A DNA stretch of 52,307 nucleotides, taken from NCBI GenBank assembly GCA_017631875.1, contig JAGBSL010000012.1:1-52307 (forward strand), in the 5' to 3' direction. The DNA is from Bacteroidales bacterium. Its GTDB lineage: Bacteria > Bacteroidota > Bacteroidia > Bacteroidales > UBA932. The notes beneath the pieces are model-generated. The model did no database searches and had not been told where the DNA came from. It saw only the letters and a program-made list of their open reading frames with translations. This document shows positions 22,212-30,871 of the stretch, one piece after another (the stretch's first letter is position 1; each line of letters opens with the position of its first letter). Made by a program: the position numbers and the translations under genes.

Positions 22212-25200
22212 TTAATTTACCTTGACAATCAGACCGATTATTGGGTAAAGTATAAGTACACTCGCCACCTTTTCTCCCGCTGCATCAAGAGCATCACGAT
22301 AGATCTTCATCTGCGACGCATACTCGTCTGCGCACTCTTGCAAGGCAGTTTCCGAGGTTCCACTGAATGTCTTATAATCCACGATCACGCAGCGGTCCTT
22401 CGTCTTCCATACCATATCCATATCACCGTTGAAGACGCGTCCCTCAGCATCCTGGTAAGTGAACGGAAGCTCATGTTCAACGCCTCTTTCAGGGGCACCA
22501 TACGTTTCACGCAGATAATCGCACAGGTCGTCGAAACGCGCAAGAAGCACTTCGGCGTTACTTGAATCGAGGCCATATGCCTGGAGAGTGCGCTGGGCAG
22601 CGGCAAGCCTCCTGGTCTTGTCAGGATGGGTGCCCACAGCATATATAGCATGAACACAATCTCCAAATTCATTGTCCTCAAGATTACCATGCGATATCTT
22701 TATGCGAGGATACGTCTTCACTGTCTCCGGCGACGCCAACGCTATCGCCTCCGAGTCCTTATACTTGCTCGGGATGTGACATTTCTCACAATAAGTTTTC
22801 GTCGCCGCTTCTTCTGGAAGAGAAAAGCCTGCGTCCTTGATTCTTGAAGGCAGTGAATCAGCGCCTTCATACCTCACCACCTCTGGCGTACACTGATAGC
22901 AGAGTGACTTGATTCCTACTCCCCAGATGTCGAACTCTCCGCTACCGACCGCCGAGTAGTCTATATCTGCTGCTGACGGGCAGCATTGTTGGAGTTTCTT
23001 CATTCCTGCTCCGACACTGCCGACTGTGAACACAAAATCTCTGGCACGGGTCAGGCCGACATAAAGCAGACGGCGTTCCTCTCCGAGGGTCTTCGCTGAC
23101 ACCCTATCAAACAACTGCCGCATAGCCTTGTCTGCTATAACTGCCTCCGTAAGCCATACTGGTTCATGAAATGACAAGGCAGGAACATAAACATCTCCCT
23201 GAAACCCGGAAAGCGAACGCAGAGATATCTTCTCGTCCATGTCTCCGTCAATATCAGTAAGGAACACTATCTTCCACTCAAGACCTTTTGCCTTATGATA
23301 TGTCAAGACCTTGACGCCGGTATCCTGATTGTCGAACTTCGGTTCAGGCTTGTATGACTTTATGTAATCCAGGAACGACAAGAGATCGGAAGCCATTGCA
23401 AACATTGATGCAGAGCTGTCGAACTGACGGGCAATCTGGCGGACAAGGTCAATATTGGCCCTTCTGAGATCACCATCACCCCAACATGAAACGAAACCAT
23501 ACAGGTCAAACCTGGCGATCATGGCATCAATGACATCCACCACCGACAGAGTCCTGACCGACTTGAAGAACTGACGCAGAGCGCCCCAGGAATTGTCATG
23601 ATCCGGATCAGAAACCTTAATAAGAACTTCACGCAAATCGTATCCATCGATCAATGACATCAGTTCAGCCTCGGACTTATCGTCCTGACGGCCGGTCGCA
23701 AGTCTGAGCAGAGAAAGAAGCAGAGACACCTCCGCCGAGTCCTTGAAATCGCTATCTACAAATGAGACAGGTACTCCGTTCTTCTTGAGCGAAGCAGCCA
23801 CCTTTACTGCACTAGAGTTACTTCTGACTAGGACTGCGATATCAGAAGGTGATACTTTCAATCCTTCCAGAGCAGAATACTTTCCGTTGAGAACAGTGGT
23901 TATACCCGAGGCCAGCGCCGCAGCCCTTTCATCATCGTTTCCCCCTTCAACGTGGAAGTGATGAATGACAGGATAAGCTGTCTCATACGCCTCTCGTCCT
24001 GGCTCCAGCCTTATGTTCTTTTCCTCAAGGTCCGAACCAAACGCCTTTATGAACACCTTGTTGGAAAGGTCCACCAAAGTCGGATGCGAACGATATGAGC
24101 TATCCAGAATTTCCGAGGACAGACCCGTCTCGTCCTTCTTGAAGCCGGTAAAGGAAGCCTCATCTTTCTCGTCTTCCGGGAAGTTTGCAGAGAACTCGTT
24201 CACAAGTTCCACATTACTGCCTCTGAATCCATAGATTGCCTGTTTCGGGTCACCCACAAACCAGCTCTGTCTGACATTATCCGAAAGGATATCGAATATG
24301 CGGATCTGCACCGGGTTACAATCCTGGAACTCATCTACGAAGAGGTAATCAATTGACGATCTTATGTCTTCAAGAACCTCCTTCATGCCAAGCAACTCCA
24401 GGAAGATCACTTCCATATCACTAAAGTCGACGACTCCTCTTTCTCTCTTTAACTTCCGATATCCGTCCATCCACCTGAGGGCAATGTCGCATATCTTTCC
24501 CGCACATTCTGAAATTCTTGATGCATCTTCCGGGATTATACGCATGATGGCGTCAACCAAAGCATCATGAGATGCAGTTACAATTGCCTCATGAGTATCC
24601 TTCATATCCTTTTTGAGACCGAAAGGTTTATTATCCAGATCATCACACATACCCTTCAGCGTAGCAAGCGTAAAGGTACTGTTTTCAAGTATGGATCTGG
24701 CAACTCGAGCATGCCTTTGCGCCTTGTCTAGCGATCTTTGTGTATAAAAGGTATCATCTTCACAATAAACAAGATAACCCTCAGCGCACTCTCTCGCATG
24801 CTTGATCTTTGCCTCATTATGGCTAAGATCAAGCATCGCAGACAACATGGAAACCGATTTGTCGCGAATGGCCTTAAGACACGTTTCCTTATCACGTTCA
24901 AACATCAATGACTCTGAGATCTTGATCAGATGATCCTTCCAGAAATCATCATAGTAGCCTTCCTTCCCTTTGGTTATGCCGAACATCCTGACATATTCAC
25001 GGAAGAATGTCATATCGTCGGCCGTAACCACTCCAGAGAGCGATTCCATGAGCAGTTTCTTTGAGTCAGCTTCCGCCACAGGGGTGACTCCCGGTGACAT
25101 GCCGCAGAGGTACCAGTATCTGGTGATGTATGCTTGTGCTATCGAATGGATAGTGCCGATCATGGCTGCGTCCAGAGCAACCGCTTCCTCAAGGTAACCG

Positions 25201-25391
25201 GCCTCCATAAGTTTAGCCGCAGCTCTTTCCTTGAATTCTCCGGCAGCAGCCTTGGTAAATGTCGTAAGGATCATCCTCTCTGGAGAGCCCTTCTCTCCCA
25301 TCTTTCCAGACACTATGTCTGTGATAATACCCACGAGTCTGGTTGTCTTTCCCGATCCCGCACCGGCAGATATGTTATGTATGTTCTTCAT
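22212..25391 (-). CDS. AddA-like UvrD/RecB-family helicase-nuclease
   Basis: A 1059-residue SF1 helicase with a C-terminal RecB-type nuclease. The helicase motifs are complete: Walker A SAGAGSGKTTRL (8-19), Ia LTTFTKAAAGEFKER, Walker B FVDEFQD, III VGDPKQAIYGFRG, IV SYRSHP, V YHKAKGLEW and VI LYVGLTRARD. The nuclease core is near residues 985-1010 (NGDMDMVW, then VIVDYKT), so the D...DYK catalytic set is intact. The size fits AddA. With the gene 8 nt upstream it would form a two-subunit enzyme that unwinds and degrades double-strand breaks and restores RecA-dependent repair. It also limits linear phage DNA. Whether it is the cell's only such enzyme cannot be told here. Confidence 0.88.
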   Translation of the reverse strand: MKNIHNISAGAGSGKTTRLVGIITDIVSGKMGEKGSPERMILTTFTKAAAGEFKERAAAKLMEAGYLEEAVALDAAMIGTIHSIAQAYITRYWYLCGMSPGVTPVAEADSKKLLMESLSGVVTADDMTFFREYVRMFGITKGKEGYYDDFWKDHLIKISESLMFERDKETCLKAIRDKSVSMLSAMLDLSHNEAKIKHARECAEGYLVYCEDDTFYTQRSLDKAQRHARVARSILENSTFTLATLKGMCDDLDNKPFGLKKDMKDTHEAIVTASHDALVDAIMRIIPEDASRISECAGKICDIALRWMDGYRKLKRERGVVDFSDMEVIFLELLGMKEVLEDIRSSIDYLFVDEFQDCNPVQIRIFDILSDNVRQSWFVGDPKQAIYGFRGSNVELVNEFSANFPEDEKDEASFTGFKKDETGLSSEILDSSYRSHPTLVDLSNKVFIKAFGSDLEEKNIRLEPGREAYETAYPVIHHFHVEGGNDDERAAALASGITTVLNGKYSALEGLKVSPSDIAVLVRSNSSAVKVAASLKKNGVPVSFVDSDFKDSAEVSLLLSLLRLATGRQDDKSEAELMSLIDGYDLREVLIKVSDPDHDNSWGALRQFFKSVRTLSVVDVIDAMIARFDLYGFVSCWGDGDLRRANIDLVRQIARQFDSSASMFAMASDLLSFLDYIKSYKPEPKFDNQDTGVKVLTYHKAKGLEWKIVFLTDIDGDMDEKISLRSLSGFQGDVYVPALSFHEPVWLTEAVIADKAMRQLFDRVSAKTLGEERRLLYVGLTRARDFVFTVGSVGAGMKKLQQCCPSAADIDYSAVGSGEFDIWGVGIKSLCYQCTPEVVRYEGADSLPSRIKDAGFSLPEEAATKTYCEKCHIPSKYKDSEAIALASPETVKTYPRIKISHGNLEDNEFGDCVHAIYAVGTHPDKTRRLAAAQRTLQAYGLDSSNAEVLLARFDDLCDYLRETYGAPERGVEHELPFTYQDAEGRVFNGDMDMVWKTKDRCVIVDYKTFSGTSETALQECADEYASQMKIYRDALDAAGEKVASVLILYPIIGLIVKVN

Positions 25392-25399
25392 GATCCTTG

Positions 25400-27988
25400 T
25401 TAATTAAGTTTACCCTTCAAGACCTTGTTCTCACCATAGGAATTGTCTTTGATCTTCTTCAACTTGATGTTACCCTTGGAGTCAGTCACCTCTGTGTACA
25501 TATCTTCTCCCTCTACCAGGATGCCGTTGCGCAGATTCTCCATTACTTCCTCATAAGCCGTAAAGAGTGCGTCCAGCGACTTCTCATATCCGCATTTCGA
25601 CTTTATCTCCTCACCACCAATGAATGGATACGCTGTCAGAAGTTCCGAAGTAGCCAGCATATAGAATCCTACGGCACGTACCTCTCCTGCCGGAAGACGT
25701 CTCTCCTGAACCATCTTCTCCACCAGTGCCCTGTACATCACAAGCTGATAATCCTTACCACCCTTAACCTGCATATATCTTTTTTCCCGGCCAGAATTAC
25801 CGTGGTATTTCAAGTCAAATATGACATAATTTCCTTCTTCATCCTGAAGCAGCAGATCCAGACGTGCATTGAGAGCAATATCTGTTTTGTGACCAGGACA
25901 AGTAATGGTGCCAGAGACATCAAGTTCGGATCCGAATATCCTGAGACCATTGTCCTTCATCAATCCAATCCATGTCGGGATCGAATGCATCTGAAGCTGG
26001 GTCTTGAGGAATCTGCACAGAATCTCGTTTTCCGGCTGATTAAGCTCAAGTCCGCAATGTTTTACGGCAGCGGCGAATATGCTGTCATATTCTTTATTGA
26101 AGACTTCCTCGAACTGAGCGGCAGTGCATCTGCGATTGGCGTCCTTGGCTTTGTTGTATATACTCTCGAACACATAATGGGCTACGTTGCCGAGGGTAGC
26201 GGATTCATTGCTGGAACTGTCATCCCAGAGTCCCATCAAGTACGACATGGCATAGTCGAAGGGACGTTCCAGAAGTTTCTCAAGCGATGACGGACTCAAT
26301 GGCTTCCCCAAACGGCCATCGAAGAATCCAACGCCTAAATTATGCTGCAACTTCTGAGTCCTTGGATCTCTGAGTTCATCATGCACAAGAGATGATTCAT
26401 CGATTTTGACATACGGGATTTCGTCTTTGCCCATGGCACCGACCAGTATCTGATGCTTCGCCGGTATCTCCGTTCCCACCTTGTCGCAAAGAACCATAGT
26501 CAGACTTCTCACATTTGAAAGCGAAGCATTGACAGACTCCCTGGACTGCACCAGAAGGGTTCTGCGAGTCGGTATATCCATAACTTCCTTGAGCTTCTCC
26601 ACATCCGCATCTGAAAGAAATGCGTATGGGTATGGTTCCTTCGAAGGGACTGGATCCATCCATACGGCCGCCTCCACCGGCGCCGCTATTGTATCAACAC
26701 CCGGCGCTACCTTCATGGCACCGACCTCTTTCCTGTGCAGACTGACTTTCTGCGGGCTATAGGAATAATCAGAAAGCTTCTTGAGTTCTTCAGGACCGAT
26801 ATGCTTTCCCTTATAGCCCAAAAGGTCGAGAATGCTCACGAACGCATCACAGATCTGTCCCAACTGCTTACCTTCTTCTTTTCCCTTGGCCCATTTCCCT
26901 AATGCCTTGACAAGCTTGATGACATGGTCACAGTCGATATCGGTGCATGAATTCACGAACGGCAACCATACCTTTATATCCTCAACAGACGCGTCGCCTG
27001 TGACATATTGATTCAGTATGTCATCAAATGACTTACCGCTGATTTCATTGGTACCCAATCCACCTTGTCTTTTGATGTGGTCCAAAAGCTTATGACGAAG
27101 ACCTCCTCTTCCCTCTGCGTCCTTAAACTGATCCAGCGGATGTGGACATGCGTTCAGATATGATACCACGTTGGAAAGATGGTATTTTGGGCAGCACAGC
27201 TGCATCAGATCCACAAACAAATGCGGAATCTGGTGATTGGATGCTGATGATTCCGAGCCAGTGGTAGGTTTGCCGAGGGCGCGGAGCGACCAGTCAAGCG
27301 GTGCGGCATCCGAGCAGATAACAAGGTCCTGCGGACGGTTCAGCGATACCCACATGCATGCGTCCACATAGTCCTTGAAACGCTTCACCTCTATATTTTG
27401 AGGAAGTTCCTTACCCTTTGCAGGGTATGTGACTTTCCATCCCTCTGCCTTGAGAAGATCTGTCAGTGTCCTCCATACAGGCTCCAGCGCCTCATACGGA
27501 ATCACAGATTCCAGCTCCATAGGCATGATGCCCGAGCCCGGGATAGCGCTGATAACCTCTCTGACCTTGTCACTGAAAGTCCTGCATCCCGATGTGCGGA
27601 ACGATTGCTCAAGCGCGCCAAGCTCCTCCATTATCGCCTTGGCATTGCTGCTCAGGCCCTCAGGAAGAACCGTCTCAGGAGTCCACCCGCACATCACCAG
27701 GGCGTCCCTCCACGCAAGGAGTCTCTCTGCTACCGCAAGAGGCTCTATTTCAAAAGATTCCTTGTAAAAAGGGTCAGCTTCTTCTATAACGTCCTTTATG
27801 ACCTTGTACCATGAACATAAAATTTCATGCTGAGGCTGGTCAAGTCCCGTTAGGCCCAGACGCATGCTAAGTTCGTCTATAAGTCCCATCGGGCCGACAT
27901 ACTTCCGGCTTGTCATACATTTGCCCAACCCTGGGTCCGGAGTCCATACTCCGCTGTCATAATAAGGATTGAAAATCAGTTTTATCAT
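25400..27988 (-). CDS. AddB-like PD-(D/E)XK nuclease subunit
   Basis: This 862-residue protein sits 8 nt upstream of the AddA-like gene. Its C-terminal third is a RecB-type nuclease: SPSSLEKLLERPFDYA, GNVAHYVFESIY (motif I His), then LNARLDLLL and VIFDLKYH near residues 705-720, and YQLVMYRALV. The first 550 residues look like a degenerate helicase scaffold with YVGPMGLIDELSMRLG near the start. I see no Walker A and no cysteine cluster for the iron-sulphur site that B. subtilis AddB has. It is shorter than many AddB proteins. The start at 27988 follows a -7 box by about 55 nt. Confidence 0.8.
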   Translation of the reverse strand: MIKLIFNPYYDSGVWTPDPGLGKCMTSRKYVGPMGLIDELSMRLGLTGLDQPQHEILCSWYKVIKDVIEEADPFYKESFEIEPLAVAERLLAWRDALVMCGWTPETVLPEGLSSNAKAIMEELGALEQSFRTSGCRTFSDKVREVISAIPGSGIMPMELESVIPYEALEPVWRTLTDLLKAEGWKVTYPAKGKELPQNIEVKRFKDYVDACMWVSLNRPQDLVICSDAAPLDWSLRALGKPTTGSESSASNHQIPHLFVDLMQLCCPKYHLSNVVSYLNACPHPLDQFKDAEGRGGLRHKLLDHIKRQGGLGTNEISGKSFDDILNQYVTGDASVEDIKVWLPFVNSCTDIDCDHVIKLVKALGKWAKGKEEGKQLGQICDAFVSILDLLGYKGKHIGPEELKKLSDYSYSPQKVSLHRKEVGAMKVAPGVDTIAAPVEAAVWMDPVPSKEPYPYAFLSDADVEKLKEVMDIPTRRTLLVQSRESVNASLSNVRSLTMVLCDKVGTEIPAKHQILVGAMGKDEIPYVKIDESSLVHDELRDPRTQKLQHNLGVGFFDGRLGKPLSPSSLEKLLERPFDYAMSYLMGLWDDSSSNESATLGNVAHYVFESIYNKAKDANRRCTAAQFEEVFNKEYDSIFAAAVKHCGLELNQPENEILCRFLKTQLQMHSIPTWIGLMKDNGLRIFGSELDVSGTITCPGHKTDIALNARLDLLLQDEEGNYVIFDLKYHGNSGREKRYMQVKGGKDYQLVMYRALVEKMVQERRLPAGEVRAVGFYMLATSELLTAYPFIGGEEIKSKCGYEKSLDALFTAYEEVMENLRNGILVEGEDMYTEVTDSKGNIKLKKIKDNSYGENKVLKGKLN

Positions 27989-28042
27989 GGTCAGTCAGTT
28001 ATTACTCTCAATCTATCTCACCCTGTACCGTGCGAGGGATAA

Positions 28043-28050
28043 CAAATATA
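28043..28050 (-). promoter_or_regulatory. Candidate -7 box for the AddBA-like operon
   Basis: TATATTTG on the minus strand fits TAnnTTTG, about 55 nt before the start at 27988. The -33 region has only a partial match. Confidence 0.5.
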
Positions 28051-28083
28051 CGTAATAAGTAGATACATTGTTAACCCATAGAG

Positions 28084-28114
28084 CAAAAAAAGAGTCAGTT
28101 CCTTGACTGACTCT
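28084..28114 (-). terminator. Terminator of the lipocalin gene
   Basis: A 9-bp stem, AGAGTCAGT (28091-28099) with ACTGACTCT (28106-28114), precedes, on the minus strand, a run of T residues. It begins 9 nt after the lipocalin stop. Confidence 0.92.
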
Positions 28115-28123
28115 CATGATACT

Positions 28124-28669
28124 TTACTGTTCCGCTTCCCATGCGGCGATGTTGCGGCTCTGGTCCACCCAGATCAGTTTGGATGTGTCATACCCTCTAG
28201 CCTGGGCCTCATCCAGGACCATCTGCAGAAGTGCAGGATCCGGCTTCGGCGTGCGGGACAGGATCCAGAGATAGTTCTCCGACTTGCTTCCCACCAACGA
28301 GATCTGGTAGTTCTCGTCCACCATCATGACATTGTAATCGGAATAGAAGAACAGGAAGAATGAAACCCTCAAGGCGCCTGGCTCACCGTTCGGATCAGGA
28401 TACTTGGCCTTGCCCTCGGCCAGCTTGAACTTGCCGTCCTTCCATCCGGTGTTCAGCACTATCACCTTACCGTCATCCTGAAGGATGTACTGGGCCATGG
28501 TATTGTCCATGCCCCTCTCGAAACTGTGGTCATAGCGTGCAATCTCATACCACTCTCCAAGATAGCGGTTCAGGTCAAATTCCTTTACTGTGGAATTGTC
28601 GAAATCCTTGGTACATGCCCATACAGGAAGCGCAGCCGCAAAAAGGCTTAAAATCATCAGACGTTTCAT
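28124..28669 (-). CDS. blc: Blc-like outer membrane lipocalin
   Basis: A 181-residue lipoprotein. The start at 28669 (MKRLMILSLFAAALPVWAC) gives a signal peptide with its lipobox cysteine at residue 19. The first lipocalin motif appears as YLGEWYEIARYDHSFERG (GxW at 38-40), the typical bacterial Blc form. Later motifs are MMVDENYQISLVG and LWILSRTP, which follow the barrel strands, and the C-terminal helix LLQMVLDEAQARGYD is also typical. Bacterial lipocalins bind fatty acids or lysophospholipids at the inner face of the outer membrane and are linked to envelope stress. It is a single-gene unit closed by a strong terminator. Confidence 0.93.
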   Translation of the reverse strand: MKRLMILSLFAAALPVWACTKDFDNSTVKEFDLNRYLGEWYEIARYDHSFERGMDNTMAQYILQDDGKVIVLNTGWKDGKFKLAEGKAKYPDPNGEPGALRVSFFLFFYSDYNVMMVDENYQISLVGSKSENYLWILSRTPKPDPALLQMVLDEAQARGYDTSKLIWVDQSRNIAAWEAEQ

Positions 28670-28888
28670 AACACTACATTTAAAAACTAACGCCTGACGC
28701 CAAGTCAAAAACCGTTCCTACGCCAGTTGGCTCGACCGCATACTCAAAGCCCGTGGCAGGCAACCACTTAGCTCTCAACTACTTAGGCAATCATTATCCG
28801 TTACTTTTACACGCTAACTAAACCTTAAAACACTAATACGCAGCAACTTAACCGCCACAACCCAAACCTATACATCGCAACAAAGGGA

Positions 28889-29275
28889 TTAGATTTCGTT
28901 CTCCAAGCGGGAGATCAGTCCCTCGTCTGCGGGAAGCCACCGGACTGAACGGAGAGTATCGCGGGTAAGCCATGCGGCGGCTTCATGTTCGTTAAGCTGG
29001 AGCGATTCCGACTGCAGGGTGCAGATGAAGCAGTGCATGGTCAGATGAAAGTCAGGGTAATCCCACTCAACCGTTTCAATTAGATCGCCAACCTGTATTT
29101 CTGCATCGAGTTCCTCTTTGATTTCGCGCACCAGAGCTTCCTGCGGAGTCTCCCCCGGCTCCATCTTGCCGCCGGGAAATTCCCACCATCCCTTCCATGG
29201 ACCATATCCACGCTGCGTCGCAAAGACTTTTCCTTCCTTGACTATTATCGCTGCTACAACTTCTATTGTCTTCAT
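28889..29275 (-). CDS. MutT-type Nudix hydrolase
   Basis: This 128-residue cytoplasmic enzyme starts at 29275 (MKTIEVVAAIIVKEGKVFA), behind GAGGAA. A longer frame would read through the promoter. The Nudix box is complete at residues 36-58, from GKMEPGE through REIKEEL. The preceding GYGPWKGWWEFPGG is typical of MutT, NudG and related (deoxy)nucleoside triphosphate pyrophosphohydrolases. These remove oxidised or modified dNTPs, giving NMP and pyrophosphate. Substrate choice cannot be read from sequence. It is divergent from the DUF4412-like gene and shares a palindromic promoter region with it. Confidence 0.93.
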   Translation of the reverse strand: MKTIEVVAAIIVKEGKVFATQRGYGPWKGWWEFPGGKMEPGETPQEALVREIKEELDAEIQVGDLIETVEWDYPDFHLTMHCFICTLQSESLQLNEHEAAAWLTRDTLRSVRWLPADEGLISRLENEI

Positions 29276-29301
29276 GATTATTCCTCTTTTGATATTCTTT
29301 A

Positions 29302-29321
29302 CAAAGTTATTGTTAACTTTG
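29302..29321. promoter_or_regulatory. Palindromic divergent promoter (two back-to-back -7 boxes)
   Basis: CAAAGTTA at 29302-29309 is the minus-strand -7 box TAACTTTG for the Nudix gene. TAACTTTG at 29314-29321 is the plus-strand -7 box for the gene at 29343. Only 4 nt separate them. On the minus strand a TTG lies exactly 19 nt upstream of its -7 box, giving a full consensus. The plus side has a TTG 22 nt upstream. Confidence 0.75.
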
Positions 29322-29342
29322 CTACAACCAACACTTAATAGC

Positions 29343-30005
29343 ATGAAAAGGATTCTAATGATTGCGGCACTGTGCCTGATAGGCATGGGAGCTATGGCAC
29401 AAGGCAAAAAAGGAAAGGAAGCGGAAGCACCGGTACCGATGTACGAAGTGAAGTCAGGCATTGTGACAATGGAGATGGAGATGATGGGACGAAAGGTAGT
29501 ACAGGAAATCTACTTTGACGACTTCGGAGCGAAGCAGGCAATGAAGATGGAGATGCGAGGAAAGAAGATAAGAGCCATAGAGATAGACGGCGAGAACATC
29601 ATGATTGACGACGAAGCCATGACTGCATTCAGAATGCCAGCCATGGGCATGGGAGGCAACGAAAAGATCAACTTCCTTGACAAGTCAGAGAAGAATATCA
29701 AGAAGAACAAGATCAAGGAACTTGGAACAGAAGTAATTGCAGGTAAGGAATGCACCAAGTACTCTGTAGCCATCTTCATGATGGGACAGGTTGTAAAGCA
29801 GCAGGTATGGGTATACAAGGGCATTACCCTAAAGACTGCCATCAGTACCGATTACGGCGAAATGGGAATGACAGCCACGAGCATCGTCGAGGACGTGGAG
29901 ATTCCTGCAGAAACGTTCGAGGTCCCGGAGGGAGTTGAGATCCAGACAATGAGCCGAGGAGGACATATGGGAGGAGGCAACATGGGCGGCGGCCCGGAAT
30001 TCTAG
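29343..30005 (+). CDS. Secreted DUF4412-like protein
   Basis: A 220-residue exported protein. The start at 29343 gives a signal peptide MKRILMIAALCLIGMGAMAQ. The upstream extension of the frame is antisense to the Nudix gene. The mature part begins with a basic linker, then strands such as KSGIVTMEMEMMGRKVVQEI and KIRAIEIDGENIMIDD. A C-terminal section ETFEVPEGVEIQ resembles DUF4412 proteins. The end is rich in glycine and methionine (MGGGNMGGGPEF). The high methionine count (MEMEMMG, AMGMGG) might bind metal or react with oxidants, but this is speculative. A bidirectional terminator follows. Confidence 0.75.
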   Translation: MKRILMIAALCLIGMGAMAQGKKGKEAEAPVPMYEVKSGIVTMEMEMMGRKVVQEIYFDDFGAKQAMKMEMRGKKIRAIEIDGENIMIDDEAMTAFRMPAMGMGGNEKINFLDKSEKNIKKNKIKELGTEVIAGKECTKYSVAIFMMGQVVKQQVWVYKGITLKTAISTDYGEMGMTATSIVEDVEIPAETFEVPEGVEIQTMSRGGHMGGGNMGGGPEF

Positions 30006-30009
30006 AAAT

Positions 30010-30042
30010 AAAAAATCTGCATCGGTCCGATGCAGATTTTTT
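30010..30042. terminator. Bidirectional terminator between convergent genes
   Basis: A-run and TCTGCATCGG (30010-30025) pair with CCGATGCAGA and T-run (30027-30042). The stem is near-perfect, with a T-tract on either strand. It serves the secreted protein gene on the left and the 231-residue gene on the right. Confidence 0.93.
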
Positions 30043-30043
30043 A

Positions 30044-30739
30044 TTAGAATCTAAGAGCCAGAGTCATGCCGGCAGTCGGCTGAACACCTGAAGCAGTGTG
30101 GACGTAATTCACTGAAGGATAGAGATCTACATCAAGACCATAGTACCCTGACTTCCTTAGATCTTCCATGTACATGTTCTTTACTTTTGCTACGCGGACA
30201 CCGTCTACGATAGAGCAGATGTCTATAGCAAGTATACCGGCAAGTCCCATGAGCACAAGCGTGTCCGATTCTGCAATTGCAGATAAACCTATAAGTATAT
30301 TGCAGCCGACATGTCCACCAAGATAAGCGAATCCGCGTCCCCATTCGCCGCAGATCATCTGACCTAGACCCGGAATGAAGAAGGAAGCGATGCCCGAGCC
30401 GGCAGGACTATACCTGTCAAATGGGGACTTCTGATAGAGACGGTAATCATAGACCTCTGCCATCTCCTTGTATTTCATAGGAACCATAGCCAAAGACTGC
30501 TTCTGGTCGAACACCTCGTTGCGTCCTGTTGCATAACGTATCATGAGGATTTCGTTCTTAAGCATCGTGTATGTCACCCCTTCAGGTTCGTCCCATAGGC
30601 GGAACCTTACATAGTCCGGGCCTACCTCATCAACGATTGCAGGTATATCCTCACCGTTTCTCTTAGTCACAAAGTCCTGGGCAGCAGCGGAAACCGCAAA
30701 GAATGCCAGGGCAGAAAGAATCATGATCAATCTTTTCAT
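30044..30739 (-). CDS. Exported membrane protein, DUF5683-like
   Basis: This 231-residue protein has a signal peptide MKRLIMILSALAFFAVSAAAQ. A small beta-rich section follows (KRNGEDIPAIVDEVGPDYVRFR). A hydrophobic part then carries SGIASFFIPGLGQMICGEWG and DICSIVDGVRVAKVKN, the 'PGLGQ.. G..' pattern seen in DUF5683/TM2-like Bacteroidota proteins. The C-terminus GMTLALRF ends in Phe, as barrels do, though the middle looks helical. The function is unknown. It has a full consensus promoter and an individual terminator. Confidence 0.75.
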   Translation of the reverse strand: MKRLIMILSALAFFAVSAAAQDFVTKRNGEDIPAIVDEVGPDYVRFRLWDEPEGVTYTMLKNEILMIRYATGRNEVFDQKQSLAMVPMKYKEMAEVYDYRLYQKSPFDRYSPAGSGIASFFIPGLGQMICGEWGRGFAYLGGHVGCNILIGLSAIAESDTLVLMGLAGILAIDICSIVDGVRVAKVKNMYMEDLRKSGYYGLDVDLYPSVNYVHTASGVQPTAGMTLALRF

Positions 30740-30761
30740 ATCCAGTTAATTTAGTCGATTA

Positions 30762-30791
30762 CAAATTTATACATATTTCCGGTCTCGGCAA
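30762..30791 (-). promoter_or_regulatory. Bacteroidota-type promoter for the 231-residue protein gene
   Basis: On the minus strand, TTG (30789-30791) lies exactly 19 nt before TAAATTTG (30762-30769). Transcription would begin about 15 nt before the start codon. Confidence 0.75.
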
Positions 30792-30871
30792 TAGATGCAA
30801 AACCATTTGATTATATTGCACCGCAGTCCGGATTTTTTACTATCTTTACAAATTATTGTAAAGCCATTACA

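Noticed and set aside
25397..26290. A 297-residue plus-strand frame inside the AddB-like gene
   Set aside because: It is antisense to the RecB-type nuclease domain and has no recognisable features.
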